From: Brachycybe producta
Lineage: Eukaryota > Arthropoda > Diplopoda > Playtdesmida > Andrognathidae
Assembly (NCBI GenBank): GCA_036925085.1
Contig: JAUPFP010000031.1
Coordinates: 2,962,469-3,026,468, forward strand
Length of the DNA: 64,000 nucleotides
Direction of reading: 5' to 3'
Part shown: positions 49,356 through 59,133 of the stretch, one piece after another
Numbering within the stretch: position 1 is the first letter of the stretch
Layout: every line of letters starts with the position of its first letter
Program-made: the position numbers and the translations under genes
Notes under the pieces: model-generated
Databases searched by the model: none
Seen by the model: only the letters and a program-made list of their open reading frames with translations
What the model was told of the DNA's origin: nothing

Positions 49356-49790
49356 GGTGGACTTGGTGGTCATCGCCTGTGGGGCCCAACCTAATTTCAG
49401 GTTTTATCCGTTCCAATTTCAAACCCAATGAGAATACCTTATATACAGGTATATTATAGTAATGTATATACAGTATATATAGAGGGTATGTGTTTGTAAA
49501 CTACTACCTTACTACCTTTATCTTTCATTATAGTGTTATTTTTCACTTTTACAATTTGAACAATAAGATTATTATCTTTCAAATAAGTGGTTCAATATTG
49601 GTTTTAGAAATTATGTTATCAATTATTAATTATCATAATCAGAAATGCTTTTTTTTATTGTAAATATTATAAGACTTTCTTCTTACCTTTATTTTATTGT
49701 TGGCTCGCGAGCCAACAAATGGCTCTCACTATTTCATCATGGGCCGTTTTTTTTAAATTTAGCTCCTATAAAATAAATAATATAATTAAG
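49356..49790. other. Unassigned spacer
   Basis: A balanced block 49353-49440 (GTGGACTTGGTGGTCATCGC, CTGTGGGGCCCAACC) follows the CT tract, then AT-rich DNA and TTGTTGGCTCGCGAGCCAAC at 49698-49717, a perfect hairpin. An exon cannot be excluded but is not supported. Confidence 0.35.
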
Positions 49791-50350
49791 GTTCGAATTT
49801 CTAAGCAAATATAAAAAGCACGTGTTTCTCAATTTGTGGCCCCCGAGTGCCAATTATGAAATTAATTATCATTAGATCAACTGGAAATTGCAGTCTACAA
49901 TTACGTTGTTTTATTTCTCATTAAAAAAGCTGGTTAGAGGCTAGATGTCTGGTTACTATCAGTTGTCAAATAAAGTTCTAGCCTCTAACCAGGCGTTTTT
50001 GATTTTTAAAAAACCATAATTGTTAGTTGATCTAAATGGGAGACTGTTAATTCACAATTGACTCTTGGGCCATATGTTTCTCAATTTGTGGCCCAAGTGC
50101 CAATTATGAAATTAATCGTCATTATCATTATATCAACTGCAATTATATTGTTTGTTTTTTTCTAATAAAAAAGAGGCTGGTTAGAGGCTAGATGTCTGGT
50201 TACTATCAGTTGTCAAGTAAAGTTCTAGCCTCTAACCAGGTGTTTTTGATTTTAAAAAAAAACCATAATTGTTGGTTGATCTCTAAATGGGAGATTGTTA
50301 ATTCACAATTGGCTCTTGGGCCACAGATTGAGAAACATTTGCAGAAAATA
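49791..50350. mobile_element. Fold-I element with internal duplication
   Basis: Left end GTTCGAATTTCTAAGCAAAT, then two consecutive copies of the body: TTTCTCAATTTGTGGCCC, TTAGAGGCTAGATGTCTGGT, TTCTAGCCTCTAACCAGG, TGTTAATTCACAATTG. The final right arm is CCACAGATTGAGAAACATTT. The middle junction at 50060-50085 lacks termini. Confidence 0.85.
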
Positions 50351-51085
50351 TGCAGAAATATTGCAGAAATATTTTACTTTTTTTTTTGTGGAGAAATGAA
50401 TATTTTTGTATAAAAAATAAAACAACTTCTTTAAAAAAACAAAAAATTTCGCATATTTGTGAATTTTAATTTACGTTAAAGGTTATGACCTTTATCATAA
50501 GGATATAACTGTCACATTTTTTTAAGATTTCTTTTTTTTTCTTCTTCTCTTGTAATGAGGCCTTCCTACAGTTGAATTTCAATTGTTCTCTTGTCTCATT
50601 TGCATATTTTTTTTTCTAGCTACTTATAAAACCGTCTTTCAAAATATATGTAATTAATTGGTCATAACCTATAAATATTATTTTTCAGTAAAACTTGGAC
50701 ATAAAGCCCACAAGGGCAACCAGGTATATTAATTTGATGGCTCAAAACTTGTTCCCTTTAACGATTTTTTTTTGGACCACCACTCCCCCCCCCCTCACAA
50801 AATTAAGGGGTGAGCTGAGGGTGAGGATAATTCTCTTAATGGGACATTTGCGTCCTTCAAACTCTTCAAACTGATAAAAACTTTTATTTTAAAAGTTTTT
50901 TTTTAATGACCCCCAAAAAAAGTTTAAAATTCAAGAGATGTTTTTTTTAGTTGCTTTTTCGTTTAATCTTTATAGTTTAAATTATAATATTTTTACCTCA
51001 AAAAAAAAAAAGTGGTCAAATAAAAGATGATCTTGAACAACAATTGAATACAAAGACGAAGAAAAAAAATCACACAATTTAAGAG
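50351..51085. other. Unassigned AT-rich spacer
   Basis: Poly-T and poly-C tracts. A ten-base C run near 50785. No gene. Confidence 0.35.
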
Positions 51086-51293
51086 ACAGGCAGTTAGAAA
51101 TCGGAAAGAACTTTAGTTGGCTCCGCCCTTGTTATGACGAACCGCAACTTCTAATTGGTTGGTTATGTAGTCTGACGTCACATGCTCTCCGCCCTTTTTA
51201 ACCGTCGAACCAACACAACAAACCAATTAGAAGTTGCCAGTCCTCAAAAAGGGCGGAGCCAACTGAAGTTCTCTCCGATTTCTAACTGCCTGC
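51086..51293. mobile_element. Fold-A monomer (G-type ends)
   Basis: ACAGGCAGTTAGAAATCGGA to TCCGATTTCTAACTGCCTG. AATTTAAGAG (51076-51085) and AATTTTAAGAG (51295-51305) flank it. TGACGTCA, CAATTAG and GGCGG sites are inside. Confidence 0.9.
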
Positions 51294-51390
51294 CAATTTT
51301 AAGAGGGGCTTCATAGAGAAAAATACTTGTGTAAATGCAAGGTAGATGGCGCCTGCAACCTTCATAGGTGATAAACTCGACTCACCTTAT

Positions 51391-51801
51391 ACAGGCATCT
51401 GTAGACACAGGCAATTAGAAAACGAGATAAACAAAAGATGACTCCGCCCTTTTTATGATGAACGGCAAATTCTAATTGGTTACTTATGTAGTCTGACGTC
51501 ACATGCTCCGTCCTTTACAACGTCGAACCACACAACAAACCCAATTAGAAGTTGCCGTTCGTCATAAAAAGGGCGGGGCCAACTTCTGTTCATCCCGTTT
51601 TCTAATTGCCTGTTCTGTAGACAGCTTCAGAATTTCTTTGGCTCCGCCCTTTTATGAGCGTCATTAATTTCTAATTGGTTTTTTTACTTGGTCTGATGTC
51701 ACATGTTCTGCCTTTTTTAATTTCTAATTGGTTGATATTTGGTCTGACGCTCATAAAAGGGCGGAGCCAAAGAAATTCTGAAGCTGTCTACAGATGCCTG
51801 T
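51391..51801. mobile_element. Fold-A2 MITE interrupted by Fold-A
   Basis: Left tip ACAGGCATCTGTAGAC, right part AGCTTCAGAATTTCTTTGGC to GAAGCTGTCTACAGATGCCT. A Fold-A splits it just inside the left tip. Confidence 0.92.
51407..51613. mobile_element. Fold-A monomer with exact 9-bp target duplication
   Basis: ACAGGCAATTAGAAAACGAG to CCCGTTTTCTAATTGCCTGT, 207 bp. TCTGTAGAC is present at 51398-51406 and 51614-51622. The target is Fold-A2's own end, so the order of events is Fold-E, then A2, then A. Confidence 0.96.
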
Positions 51802-52095
51802 GTTTCACCAATTAGTTGAAATAGAATGCAGCCTCCTTTTAGCCTCTAAAAGCGTCCAAAACAACCTTAATTATCAGAGCACGTGACAAACTTATACCCA
51901 GAACGCAATATAAATGAAGAGAAAGCACGTGTAGAAGTAGCGATGACGCAATAAAAAGTTTGCCACGTGCAGAAAAAAAAGGAAGGAAGGTGAGTCAAGA
52001 GTTGAAGAATGTCTGCAGTACATTTCTATGGGAGGAGGGCTAGTGGCGCCATCTAACGCTACGATCTATGATCTACTTACATTACATTTTTAAGA

Positions 52096-52263
52096 TTCAG
52101 AGAAAAAAAGAGGGGGCAGAAGAGGCTCAACCTCCTGATTAGTTAACCCTCCCCCCCCCCCTTTCCTGGCTTAACCTCAAAATAAAATATTATTTAGCCT
52201 CAATAAGAGCCTATCTTTTTTTTTCTACATGTTTCAAAATAGGCCAAACTAATGATTAATCAT
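52096..52263. other. Unassigned spacer
   Basis: C-run near 52150 and AT-rich DNA; no feature. Confidence 0.35.
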
Positions 52264-52740
52264 TGAAGGTGGCTGAATAGATATTTCGCTTTTGTAGCTT
52301 CGATTAGTGCCACTGTGGTGGCTTATGCTAAGCTCCAATGACTTTTTTTGAAGAAAAAAATCTGTATGCAAAAACGTTAAGCGAATATTTTTTTTTCCAT
52401 GCTAAAAGGTTTTTCATTGCAATATCTTACAAAATAAACAATTTTATAGTTCAGTTTGAAAAATGACCCGTTTTTTTTGGTTTTTCCATTGAAATTTCAT
52501 GAAAAACTATTTTCGGCCATTTTTCAAACTGTCATAAAAAGTTTATTTTGAAAGATATCATCATTAAATTTTTTTTAGCATTATCACCAACTATTCTAGT
52601 TTCTAAAACACTTTGAATTTTTTCGTAATGTTTCTCCTGAAAAACGTTCGCTTGAAAAACTTTTTCTCAAAACCGCGTTTGGGAGAAGAGACTTCCAATA
52701 GAACGTACTAGGCGCGCCATCTGGGAGGGGAAAAAAAGCA
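52264..52740. mobile_element. Fold-J element
   Basis: AGGTGGCTGAATAGATATTT, GCCACTGTGGTGGCTTATGC, the core (TTCAGTTTGAAAAATGACCC, AAACTGTCATAAAAAGTTTA), the reverse arm TTCTAGTTTCTAAAACACTT, and CGCGCCATCTGGGAGGG, but the final AATAGATATTT end is replaced. Confidence 0.82.
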
Positions 52741-52759
52741 AAATAAATATTTATATCAA

Positions 52760-52990
52760 CGTGAAAATGAAATTGAGGTGGCTGAATATATTTCAGCCAC
52801 CTATTTTAAAATAAGCTTTTTTTAACGGCATTTTATTAATGACCGTACATTAGACAATGTTTTTTTTTAATTGTGGTCAATAACAAAAAGCTTATTTTGA
52901 AAGATAATCAACATGAAAATATCCGTAAGTGGTTCAGCTACCCTTCTAGTTTCTAAAAACACTTTCAATTTCTTCAAACAATTCTGTTTA
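52760..52990. mobile_element. Fold-B/J hybrid MITE
   Basis: TATATCAACGTGAAAATGA and GGTGGCTGAATATATTTCAG, then a core and GCTACCCTTCTAGTTTCTAA. A (TA)n tract at 53143-53176 follows in otherwise unassigned DNA. Confidence 0.7.
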
Positions 52991-53136
52991 AATATAAATT
53001 ATATTTTTTAAATATATTTTTTTTAAATAAATAATTCAATCATTTTTGCATGATTACGGCGACAAGTGCGACATCTATCGATAAAATTCCAAATAGAGAA
53101 TAAAACGTTTCTCTTCAAACCACTAGAGGTCACTTA

Positions 53137-53142
<6 letters not shown>

Positions 53143-53176
<34 letters not shown>
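53143..53176. repeat. (TA)n microsatellite
   Basis: Seventeen TA units; next to AGAGGTCACTTACTG. Confidence 0.95.
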
Positions 53177-53179
<3 letters not shown>

Positions 53180-53230
53180 TGTCTACATTATTAAAATAAA
53201 ATTCGAAAACACCAACCTATAGACAGTCAG

Positions 53231-53875
53231 GTTGGGCGCAGCCAGAAAAAATACAGGCAATTAGTAATCGGGACGAGCAGAAGTTGGCTCCGCCCTTTTT
53301 ATGACGACCGGCAACTTCTTAGAAGCAGGGCGAATCGTTAGACCTGTGACAGAGAGGACGGGTTCTTATCCGTCATCCGTCCTAGGTGTGGTTCGACGTT
53401 GAAAAGGGCGGAGAGCATGTGACGTCAGACTACATAACCAACCAATTAGAAGTTGCCGGTCGTCATAAAAAGGGTGTAGCCAACTTATGTTCGTCCCGTT
53501 TTCTAATTGCCTGTAAAAAAATTACTGTACTCCACAGGCAATTAGAAATCGGGACATACAGAAGTTGGCTCCGCCCTTTTTATGACGACCGGCAACTTCT
53601 AATTGGTTTGTTGTGTGGTTCGACGTTGAAAAGGGCGGAGAGCATTTGACGTCAGACTACATAACCAACCAATTAGAAGTTGCTGGTCGTCATAAAAAGG
53701 GCGTGAGCCAACTGAAGTTCGTCCCGATTTCTAATTGCCTGTGAAAAAATACTGTTAGCCCCGCCCTTTTATGAGCATCAGACTAATAAACAAAATCAAA
53801 CGCGTAACAAACCTAAAGAACAAATCAGAACGAACTTTTCTGGCTGCCCCCAACTGCTTCTATAAGCTCTTTGCC
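53231..53875. mobile_element. Fold-A3 element interrupted by a Fold-A dimer
   Basis: GGTTGGGCGCAGCCAGAAAA at the left; after the dimer, GCCCCGCCCTTTTATGAGCA, ATCAGAACGAACTTTTCTGG and CTGCCCCCAACT at the right. A partial copy lies at 58.7-58.83 kb in the opposite orientation (CAAGTTGGGCGCAGCCAGAA, GGCGGGGCTAACAG). It shares the GGCGG/TTATGAGC theme with Fold-A2. Confidence 0.75.
53253..53742. mobile_element. Fold-A dimer with exact 8-bp target duplication
   Basis: Two Fold-A units joined by CTGTACTCCACAGGCAATTA-type linker DNA. GAAAAAAT is present at 53245-53252 and 53743-53750, so the dimer moved as a unit. The first unit's left-arm centre (about 53322-53388) is replaced by foreign DNA containing AGGACGGG and CCGTCCT. 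Confidence 0.93.
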
Positions 53876-54274
53876 AGCACGTGCAGCGTCCGCGTACGAG
53901 CCAATGAAAAGCGCTCCTGTTACATAATTTATCTTTACAAAAAAACTGAACTTCTCCATCAAAACGTTTATAAAAACAATTAAAAGTTGTCGATTTTACA
54001 AGAAAAAAAGACCAAAATTAGGTTAAAATAATAAGAAAAAAAGATTATTTTACATAAAACACAAGACACATTTATGATTTTTATTAAGATTTTTCTAATC
54101 ACAATTCAAAACACAAAAAAGAACAATAAAAACATGATTAAGGTTTGAAATAATTAAAAATAAACTATAATACAAAGTGCTTACAAAAAGTTAAAAAGAG
54201 GCTTATACAATTAAAGCTCACTCCTTACCTCGCCTCCTTCTAATATGAAGTTGAGCTACCCCTATGTAATATAT
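53876..54274. other. Unassigned AT-rich spacer
   Basis: A GTGCAGCGTCCGCGTACGAG block at 53881-53900, then poly-A DNA. No gene. Confidence 0.35.
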
Positions 54275-54440
54275 GTTACTGTCAATATGCGGAATCAGTC
54301 AATCTGCAAAACAACCAACATTCTAGTAAATCTGCAAAATATAACACACTAAAATGTATTGCATTTTGCAGATTTACTAGCAGTTTGGTGGTTTTGCAAA
54401 TTGCCTAGACATTCTGCAGATTGACAGTAACATATATTAA
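54275..54440. mobile_element. Complete Fold-F palindrome
   Basis: ATATGTTACTGTCAATATGC and its complement GCAGATTGACAGTAACATAT bound about 165 bp with CAATCTGCAAAACAACC and GGTTTTGCAAATTGCC inside. Best-preserved termini of the family. Confidence 0.92.
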
Positions 54441-54544
54441 GCTATTCTGTATCTAGGCCCTATTCCTTATTTTAGGCCCCTATCTTAATTTAGGGCCTCT
54501 CTTATTTAAAAGGCATCTTCTTTACAGACCAAAAAAAATCATTT

Positions 54545-54795
54545 TATTATTAACTAGAAGAGCCAATATTCAAATTAAATATTTTTCGTATGACAAGTTT
54601 TAGTTTTTCACTTTAAAATGGTGGAAATTTGATATTTTTTGGTCATTTTTTTTAGATCATCTTTTAAATTTTGTTTTGAACGATATTAACATGAAAATAC
54701 TATGAAGTGATTGTGTTACCCTTCTAGTGTCTAAAACACTTTCAAATTTCTCTTCATTTTTGCTTCTGAAACACAAAATAATTGCCAGAGGCATT
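54545..54795. mobile_element. Degraded Fold-B MITE
   Basis: TTTGTTTTGAACGATATTAA, GTTACCCTTCTAGTGTCTAA, AATTTCTCTTCATTTTTGC; the left arm is barely recognisable. Confidence 0.65.
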
Positions 54796-55139
54796 ATTCA
54801 TTAACTTTTCTAGTTTCTAAAACATTTTCATCATTTGTATATTTTTGCAAAATAGCTGATTGTACTATTTTTGTTCTTTCTAGTTTATATAAAAAATTAT
54901 AGTTCCCAACATAGAATTTAGAAATAACTAGAAATTAAAACCAACCAACCTTTAACTTTTAAACTTATTTACAAAATTTAAACTAAAATTCTTTGAAATT
55001 GTTAACTTTCAACTTCCGGTTTTACTTATTGACATCCGGTCTTTTTTTTTCTATTTATATCTCGATTAAACCCTTTTTTTTTTTGTAGGAAACCGAAACA
55101 CTTGGCCTCATTTTTAAGGTCTTAGGACTTCCTAGTGAC
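54796..55139. other. Unassigned AT-rich spacer
   Basis: It contains ACTTCCGGTTTT and GACATCCGGTC (ETS-like GGAA sites on the minus strand) near 55010-55040. No gene. Confidence 0.35.
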
Positions 55140-55375
55140 AAATTAGAATTTTAGATTTTTGTTAAAAGTGTAATTAAAAAGTAGAAGAGTAAAGATGAAA
55201 AGGCTAAGAGTTTGTTCATGTTGATATCTTAAAAAAATAAGACTTTTCTTTAAAAACAAAGCTATTTAAAAGATATCAACATGAAATTACCCTTTAAGTG
55301 ATACATTTACCCTTCTAGTTTCTAAAACACTTTCAAGTTTCTCTTCATTTTTACTTCTAAGTCGAGGAGGAAACT
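55140..55375. mobile_element. Fold-B MITE
   Basis: AGTAGAAGAGTAAAGATG, GTTGATATCTTAAAAAAATA, GATATCAACATGAAATTACC and TTTACCCTTCTAGTTTCTAA. Confidence 0.75.
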
Positions 55376-55402
55376 GAACAAAACAATTTAAGAAGAGTGC
55401 CT

Positions 55403-55600
55403 TTTCACAAGAACCACTTTTGTGGTCGAGTTCGACTGCAAAATGTAGCAGGCTTGTCGACAGTGGTAGTCGGAAAGTGGTCCTATAATGTTATTGAGTG
55501 AACCTGCAATAAATTTGGACTAGAAATGGTCGGTTTTGACGACACGCCAACTACATTTTGCAGACAGAACTCGACCACAAAAAGTGGTTTGTATTAAAAA
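55403..55600. mobile_element. Fold-R foldback element
   Basis: GAACCACTTTTGTGGTCGAG, TTCGACTGCAAAATGTAG is mirrored by CTACATTTTGCAGACAGAAC, TCGACCACAAAAAGTGGTT. The centre has TCGACAGTGGTAGTCGG. About 200 bp, no coding frame. Confidence 0.85.
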
Positions 55601-55635
55601 AAAAAAGGTCGAAAAAGTGTCTTTATAACCATGAA

Positions 55636-56218
55636 TTAAGGTAGCTGTATCGATATTTATTTTGCTTTTTTATCCCTCCGGATGGCGCCACTGTAGTGGC
55701 TCAAGTTATGCTTCATAGATGTTTTTTTTTTGTAAAATTTGGACGCAAAAACGTCAAGCAAACGTTTTATAGAAACAACATTCTGAAAAAAATGAAATTG
55801 TTTACAAAACTAGAATGGTAAAATATTATTCTAAAAGTTTTTTCATCGCAATATCTTACAAAATAAAAGATATTATAGTTCAGTTTGAAAAATGACCAAT
55901 TTTTTTTAGGTTTTTCCAATTGACATTTCAAGAAAAAACTATTTTAAGCCTTTTTTTCAAAACTGTCATAAAAAGTTTATTTTGAAAGATATCATCCTTG
56001 AAAAAAAACTTTTAGCATTACCACCAAGTATTCTAGTTTCTAGAACACTTCGAATTTTTTCGGAATGTTTCTCCTGAAAAAACATTCACTTGAAAAATAT
56101 AAATTTTCCTGAAAACCGCGAGGCAAAGAGGGTATCTCATATAGAACATAATGGCCACTACAGTAGCGCCATCTTGGAAGAAACAAAAAAATAAATAAAT
56201 ATCTATTCAGCCACCTTA
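55636..56218. mobile_element. Complete Fold-J MITE beside the gene
   Basis: 583-bp palindrome. TTAAGGTAGCTGTATCGATA and AGATGGCGCCACT-type box (GGATGGCGCCACTGTAGTGG) at the left; ACTACAGTAGCGCCATCTTG and AATATCTATTCAGCCACCTT at the right. Inner arms AAAACGTCAAGCAAACG and TTCACTTGAAAAATATAA, core TTCAGTTTGAAAAATGACC. It ends about 24 bp beyond the stop codon of the gene on the minus strand, and TTTATT words in it (55656-55661, 55976-55981) read as AATAAA on that strand. Confidence 0.93.
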
Positions 56219-56242
56219 TAAATCACCTTTTGAATAACTTAT

Positions 56243-57508
56243 TCAAAAGAAAAATCCATAAAGAGAGATTGTCAGAAAGAAACAAATTCCCGATAATGAT
56301 GATGATGACCCCAACTTAAAAGCCACATTCTTCTTGACCACTTCATTCTGTCCATCATTTCCATGATGAGTGGTCATCACAGTAACATCAGCCACTTTTT
56401 GACCAGAAGATTGATCTCCATTACAAAAATCCTCATCATCAATTCTTGATCCAAAAGTAGCCAAAGAAACATTCTTGCCACCAGAACAAAAATTATCCTC
56501 AAAGAAGGTTCCATTTATCAGTTTTTGAAACTTATTATCATAAAGCCAACAAAGGTCACCATCACAAGTAAATACATTGTCCAGCAATGTCCAGTGTTTG
56601 ACCATCGATGTTGCTTTAAGAGTAGATGGAAAAAGCGATCCTTCAACCAGATTCTTAAACTGATTCTCTTTAAGAACCACATTCGAAGTGGACATCAAAG
56701 AATCAAAAGCACCAGTTTCTAAATTACCAATTTTACAACCGGAAATGGTCAAATTATGCGGAATTAAAGAAACAATTGCATTGTCTTCAATCACATCAAA
56801 GACACAATTCATCAAACTTGCATTGACCACATTGACCAATGTTAAAGATTGATTTGCCAAATTGGTCACTTGGATATTCTTCATAATGAACTGGTCAACA
56901 TTAGTAAAAACCATTGAATGAGTGTCCAGTTTGTTAATATTTGTATTTTCAATATTGACCACTCGAATATCTTTTGTATCATTAAAAGCTCTGATGGCCA
57001 CCAAATCAATTGTAGAATTTACAATTGAAAAAGAATCAATATTTTGCAATTGGTCAAATGCAAAACTAGAGACATTCTGTATGGTGACATTGACCATTGC
57101 AAAACTGACCACATTCTTAATGGACATAAATGCATGTGGCCATAAAGTGACCACCGTGTTACTGATGGCGATTTCTTTCATTTCAGACGTTTCGTAAAAT
57201 GCAGATGGTTTTATAAAAAGTTCCTTAACGTTAACGATACGTAATATTTTAGGTGGAACAATGCCCTTGGTGAAGGTCATCGAATTAATGGCCACAGCCT
57301 CACAACCTTCAATATGAAGGACCTCCAAGTCTTTAGGAATGATGAAATTTAATAGATTCAAGTGTCCATCATGAGTACAATTACAGATGACCATCTGCTG
57401 GACACAGTGACACTGTTGATTGTTAACACACTTGGCAGAAAAACCTTCAGCCACAGTCATCAAGAACACCATTAAACTGACCACTGTCCACTTCAACAAC
57501 AAAGCCAT
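56243..57508 (-). CDS. Secreted LRR-like, probably GPI-anchored surface protein
   Basis: This is the only gene I support. It is one uninterrupted exon of 421 codons, and the start has a favourable context (AAAATGG). Residues 1-22 form a hydrophobic signal peptide. A Cys cluster follows (27, 33, 35, 42, 44), like an LRR N-cap. Residues 59-292 contain about ten 22-24 residue repeats with hydrophobic spacing and small or Asn turns, for example EMKEIAISNTVVTLWPHAF and SFSIVNSTIDLVAIRAF. Cys 315, 320, 341 and 362 could form an LRR C-cap. Residues 364-398 are polar, and Ser401-404 precede a hydrophobic tail (405-421) with no basic stop, which suggests GPI anchoring. There are ten N-glycosylation sequons (43, 140, 145, 164, 176, 219, 229, 252, 332, 346). 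This indicates an extracellular adhesion or recognition role. The repeats are irregular, so a beta-solenoid of another class is possible. No specific family is recognised and no function is assigned beyond this. Confidence 0.9.
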   Translation of the reverse strand: MALLLKWTVVSLMVFLMTVAEGFSAKCVNNQQCHCVQQMVICNCTHDGHLNLLNFIIPKDLEVLHIEGCEAVAINSMTFTKGIVPPKILRIVNVKELFIKPSAFYETSEMKEIAISNTVVTLWPHAFMSIKNVVSFAMVNVTIQNVSSFAFDQLQNIDSFSIVNSTIDLVAIRAFNDTKDIRVVNIENTNINKLDTHSMVFTNVDQFIMKNIQVTNLANQSLTLVNVVNASLMNCVFDVIEDNAIVSLIPHNLTISGCKIGNLETGAFDSLMSTSNVVLKENQFKNLVEGSLFPSTLKATSMVKHWTLLDNVFTCDGDLCWLYDNKFQKLINGTFFEDNFCSGGKNVSLATFGSRIDDEDFCNGDQSSGQKVADVTVMTTHHGNDGQNEVVKKNVAFKLGSSSSLSGICFFLTISLYGFFF

Positions 57509-57589
57509 TTTTTTTTTCTTGTTGAAAAATTCAAAATTGCAAAATTCGCAACTTTTTTAAACAAAACACAAATTAAAAAACCGTCTTTC

Positions 57590-57650
57590 TAATATTCAAA
57601 AATTAATAAAACTGAATTGAGTTTTGATATATTTGATAAAAGAGCATAAA
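57590..57650 (-). promoter_or_regulatory. Candidate core promoter of the LRR-like gene
   Basis: On the minus strand TCAGTT (57610-57615) matches the arthropod initiator, and CTTTTATC (57635-57642), a weak TATA-like box, lies about 27 bases upstream. This would give a 5' leader of roughly 100 bases. Both motifs are short and the region is AT-rich, so chance is a real alternative. Confidence 0.25.
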
Positions 57651-57802
57651 GACCGGAAATGAAAAATGACACACTTCCGCTTTCTGTTTATTAGTTAAAA
57701 TCTAAGTTTCCCTTCAAAAAAAAATTTTTTTTCCATGAAAAACAAATCTGAAAACAAGGATTGGGCGGTTTTTATTAAGAGGAAAAAAAAATTTGCTTTT
57801 AA

Positions 57803-58500
57803 AGAGGGCTGGCTCTATAGAAAAATACTTGTGTAACTGCAAGGTAGATGGCGCTTGCAACCACCATATGGGTGGCCAACTACACACGTGCCAATTAGTT
57901 GAAATTGAATGCACCCTTTTAGCTAATAAAAGCGTCGAAAACAACCTTAATTATCAGAGCACGTGGACAAACTTATACCCAGAACACAATATAAGTGAAA
58001 AGAGAGCACGTGTATAGAAATAGCCGATGACGCAATTAAAAGTTTGCCACGTGCAGAAAACAGGAAGAAAGTGAGTGTCAGCAGTACATTTCTATGGGAG
58101 GAGGGATAGTGGCGCCATCTAACGCTACACGCACCAAAATAAATGATCTACTTGCATCCTAAAATCAAAGTGAGACTGTTTTAGAGGCTAGATTTCTAAA
58201 AAAAAGATGTTGAAAACTTTCATTATCTAGTCTCTTAAGAATGATAATTCTAGTTTATTATCATTTTAAAAATGTGAGTCAAGAGTTGAAGAGTGTCGTG
58301 ACATTTCTATTTGGGAGGAGGGCTAGTGGCGCCATCTAACGCTACACGCACAAAATAAATCATCTACTTGCATTGTTAAATCACAAGAGACTGTTTTAGA
58401 GGCTAGATTTCTAAAAAGATGTTGAAAATTTTCCTTTTCTAGTCTCTAGAAGGGTGATAATTCTAGTTTATTATCATTTGAAGATTTTTTTTTTCTGAAC
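57803..58500 (-). mobile_element. Fold-E arm with duplicated outer segment
   Basis: TACTTGTGTAACTGCAAGGT, AGATGGCGCTTGCAACC, GCACGTGGACAAAC, AGCACGTGTATAG, GCCACGTGCAG, AGTGGCGCCATCTAACGCTA. From 58261 the outer 200 bp (GAGTCAAGAGTTGAAGAGTG to TAATTCTAGTTTATTATCAT) are repeated. It begins about 300 bp upstream of the LRR-like gene's start codon. Confidence 0.88.
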
Positions 58501-58519
58501 AAAGCTGATTTACTAACTT

Positions 58520-58640
58520 TTTCAGAAAAGCAAAATTATGAGAAACTAGAAAGTGTTTTAGAAACTAGAAGGGTAAATCACTTAAGAGTATTTTCACGTT
58601 GATATCTTTCAAAATAAACTTTTTTATGCCCTTTTTTTTT
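58520..58640. mobile_element. Fold-B left-half fragment
   Basis: AACTAGAAAGTGTTTTAGAA, CTAGAAGGGTAAATCACTTA, GATATCTTTCAAAATAAACT; the right half is missing. Confidence 0.75.
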
Positions 58641-58699
58641 TGTAAAAGTTAGACAAGAAAGTTATTACTAACTTATTAGCCTTACTACACATATTGACC

Positions 58700-58835
58700 A
58701 ATCACAAGAGAAGCAAGTTGGGCGCAGCCAGAAAAGTTCGTTCTGATTAGTTATTTTAGGTTAATTGTTACGTGTTTGGTTCTGATTGTTATTGGTCTGA
58801 TCCTCATAAAAAGGCGGGGCTAACAGAATTTTGAT
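58700..58835. mobile_element. Fold-A3 fragment
   Basis: AAGTTGGGCGCAGCCAGAAA, AGTTCGTTCTGATTAG, then CTCATAAAAAGGCGGGGCTA. About 300 bp of unassigned AT-rich DNA follows (58836-59133). Confidence 0.7.
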
Positions 58836-59133
58836 AAAATGTTTTAAATGATTTTCTAATCAAAATTTGACTTCCTTGAATTTATTTTATAAAACAAAAT
58901 ATTCAAAGTTCCTTTTCCGAATTATAAATTCTAAGAAGAAATGTGTTTAATTTTTTTCTAATAAAATTATAAATAAAAAAGCCTATTTGAAGCGTGCATT
59001 TCCATAACGTTGTAAATGCCACATATGAGTGAAATACATTTTTAATAAAAAAAATGGCGGACTGGCATCAACTTATTTCCGCAATTTTAAAAACAAGTAT
59101 AAAAAGCAAGATAAATTATACAGAGTTAAATCA

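Larger units (their letters stand above)
51300..52095 (-). mobile_element. Fold-E arm, interrupted by Fold-A2
   Basis: TACTTGTGTAAATGCAAGGT, AGATGGCGCCTGCAACC, then after the insertion CACCAATTAGTTGAAATAGA, GTCCAAAACAACCTTAATTA, AGAGCACGTGACAAAC, AAGCACGTGTAGAAG, GCCACGTGCAGAAAA, AGTGGCGCCATCTAACGCTA. This is the right arm only. The mirrored left arm of the complete element at 30.2 kb is absent. Confidence 0.85.

Noticed and set aside
49353-49440. Possible exon after the CT tract (pyrimidine tract, then ACAG, then GC-balanced sequence)
   Set aside because: The CT run ending CTACAG resembles an acceptor, but no open frame or domain is recognisable in the following 90 bases.
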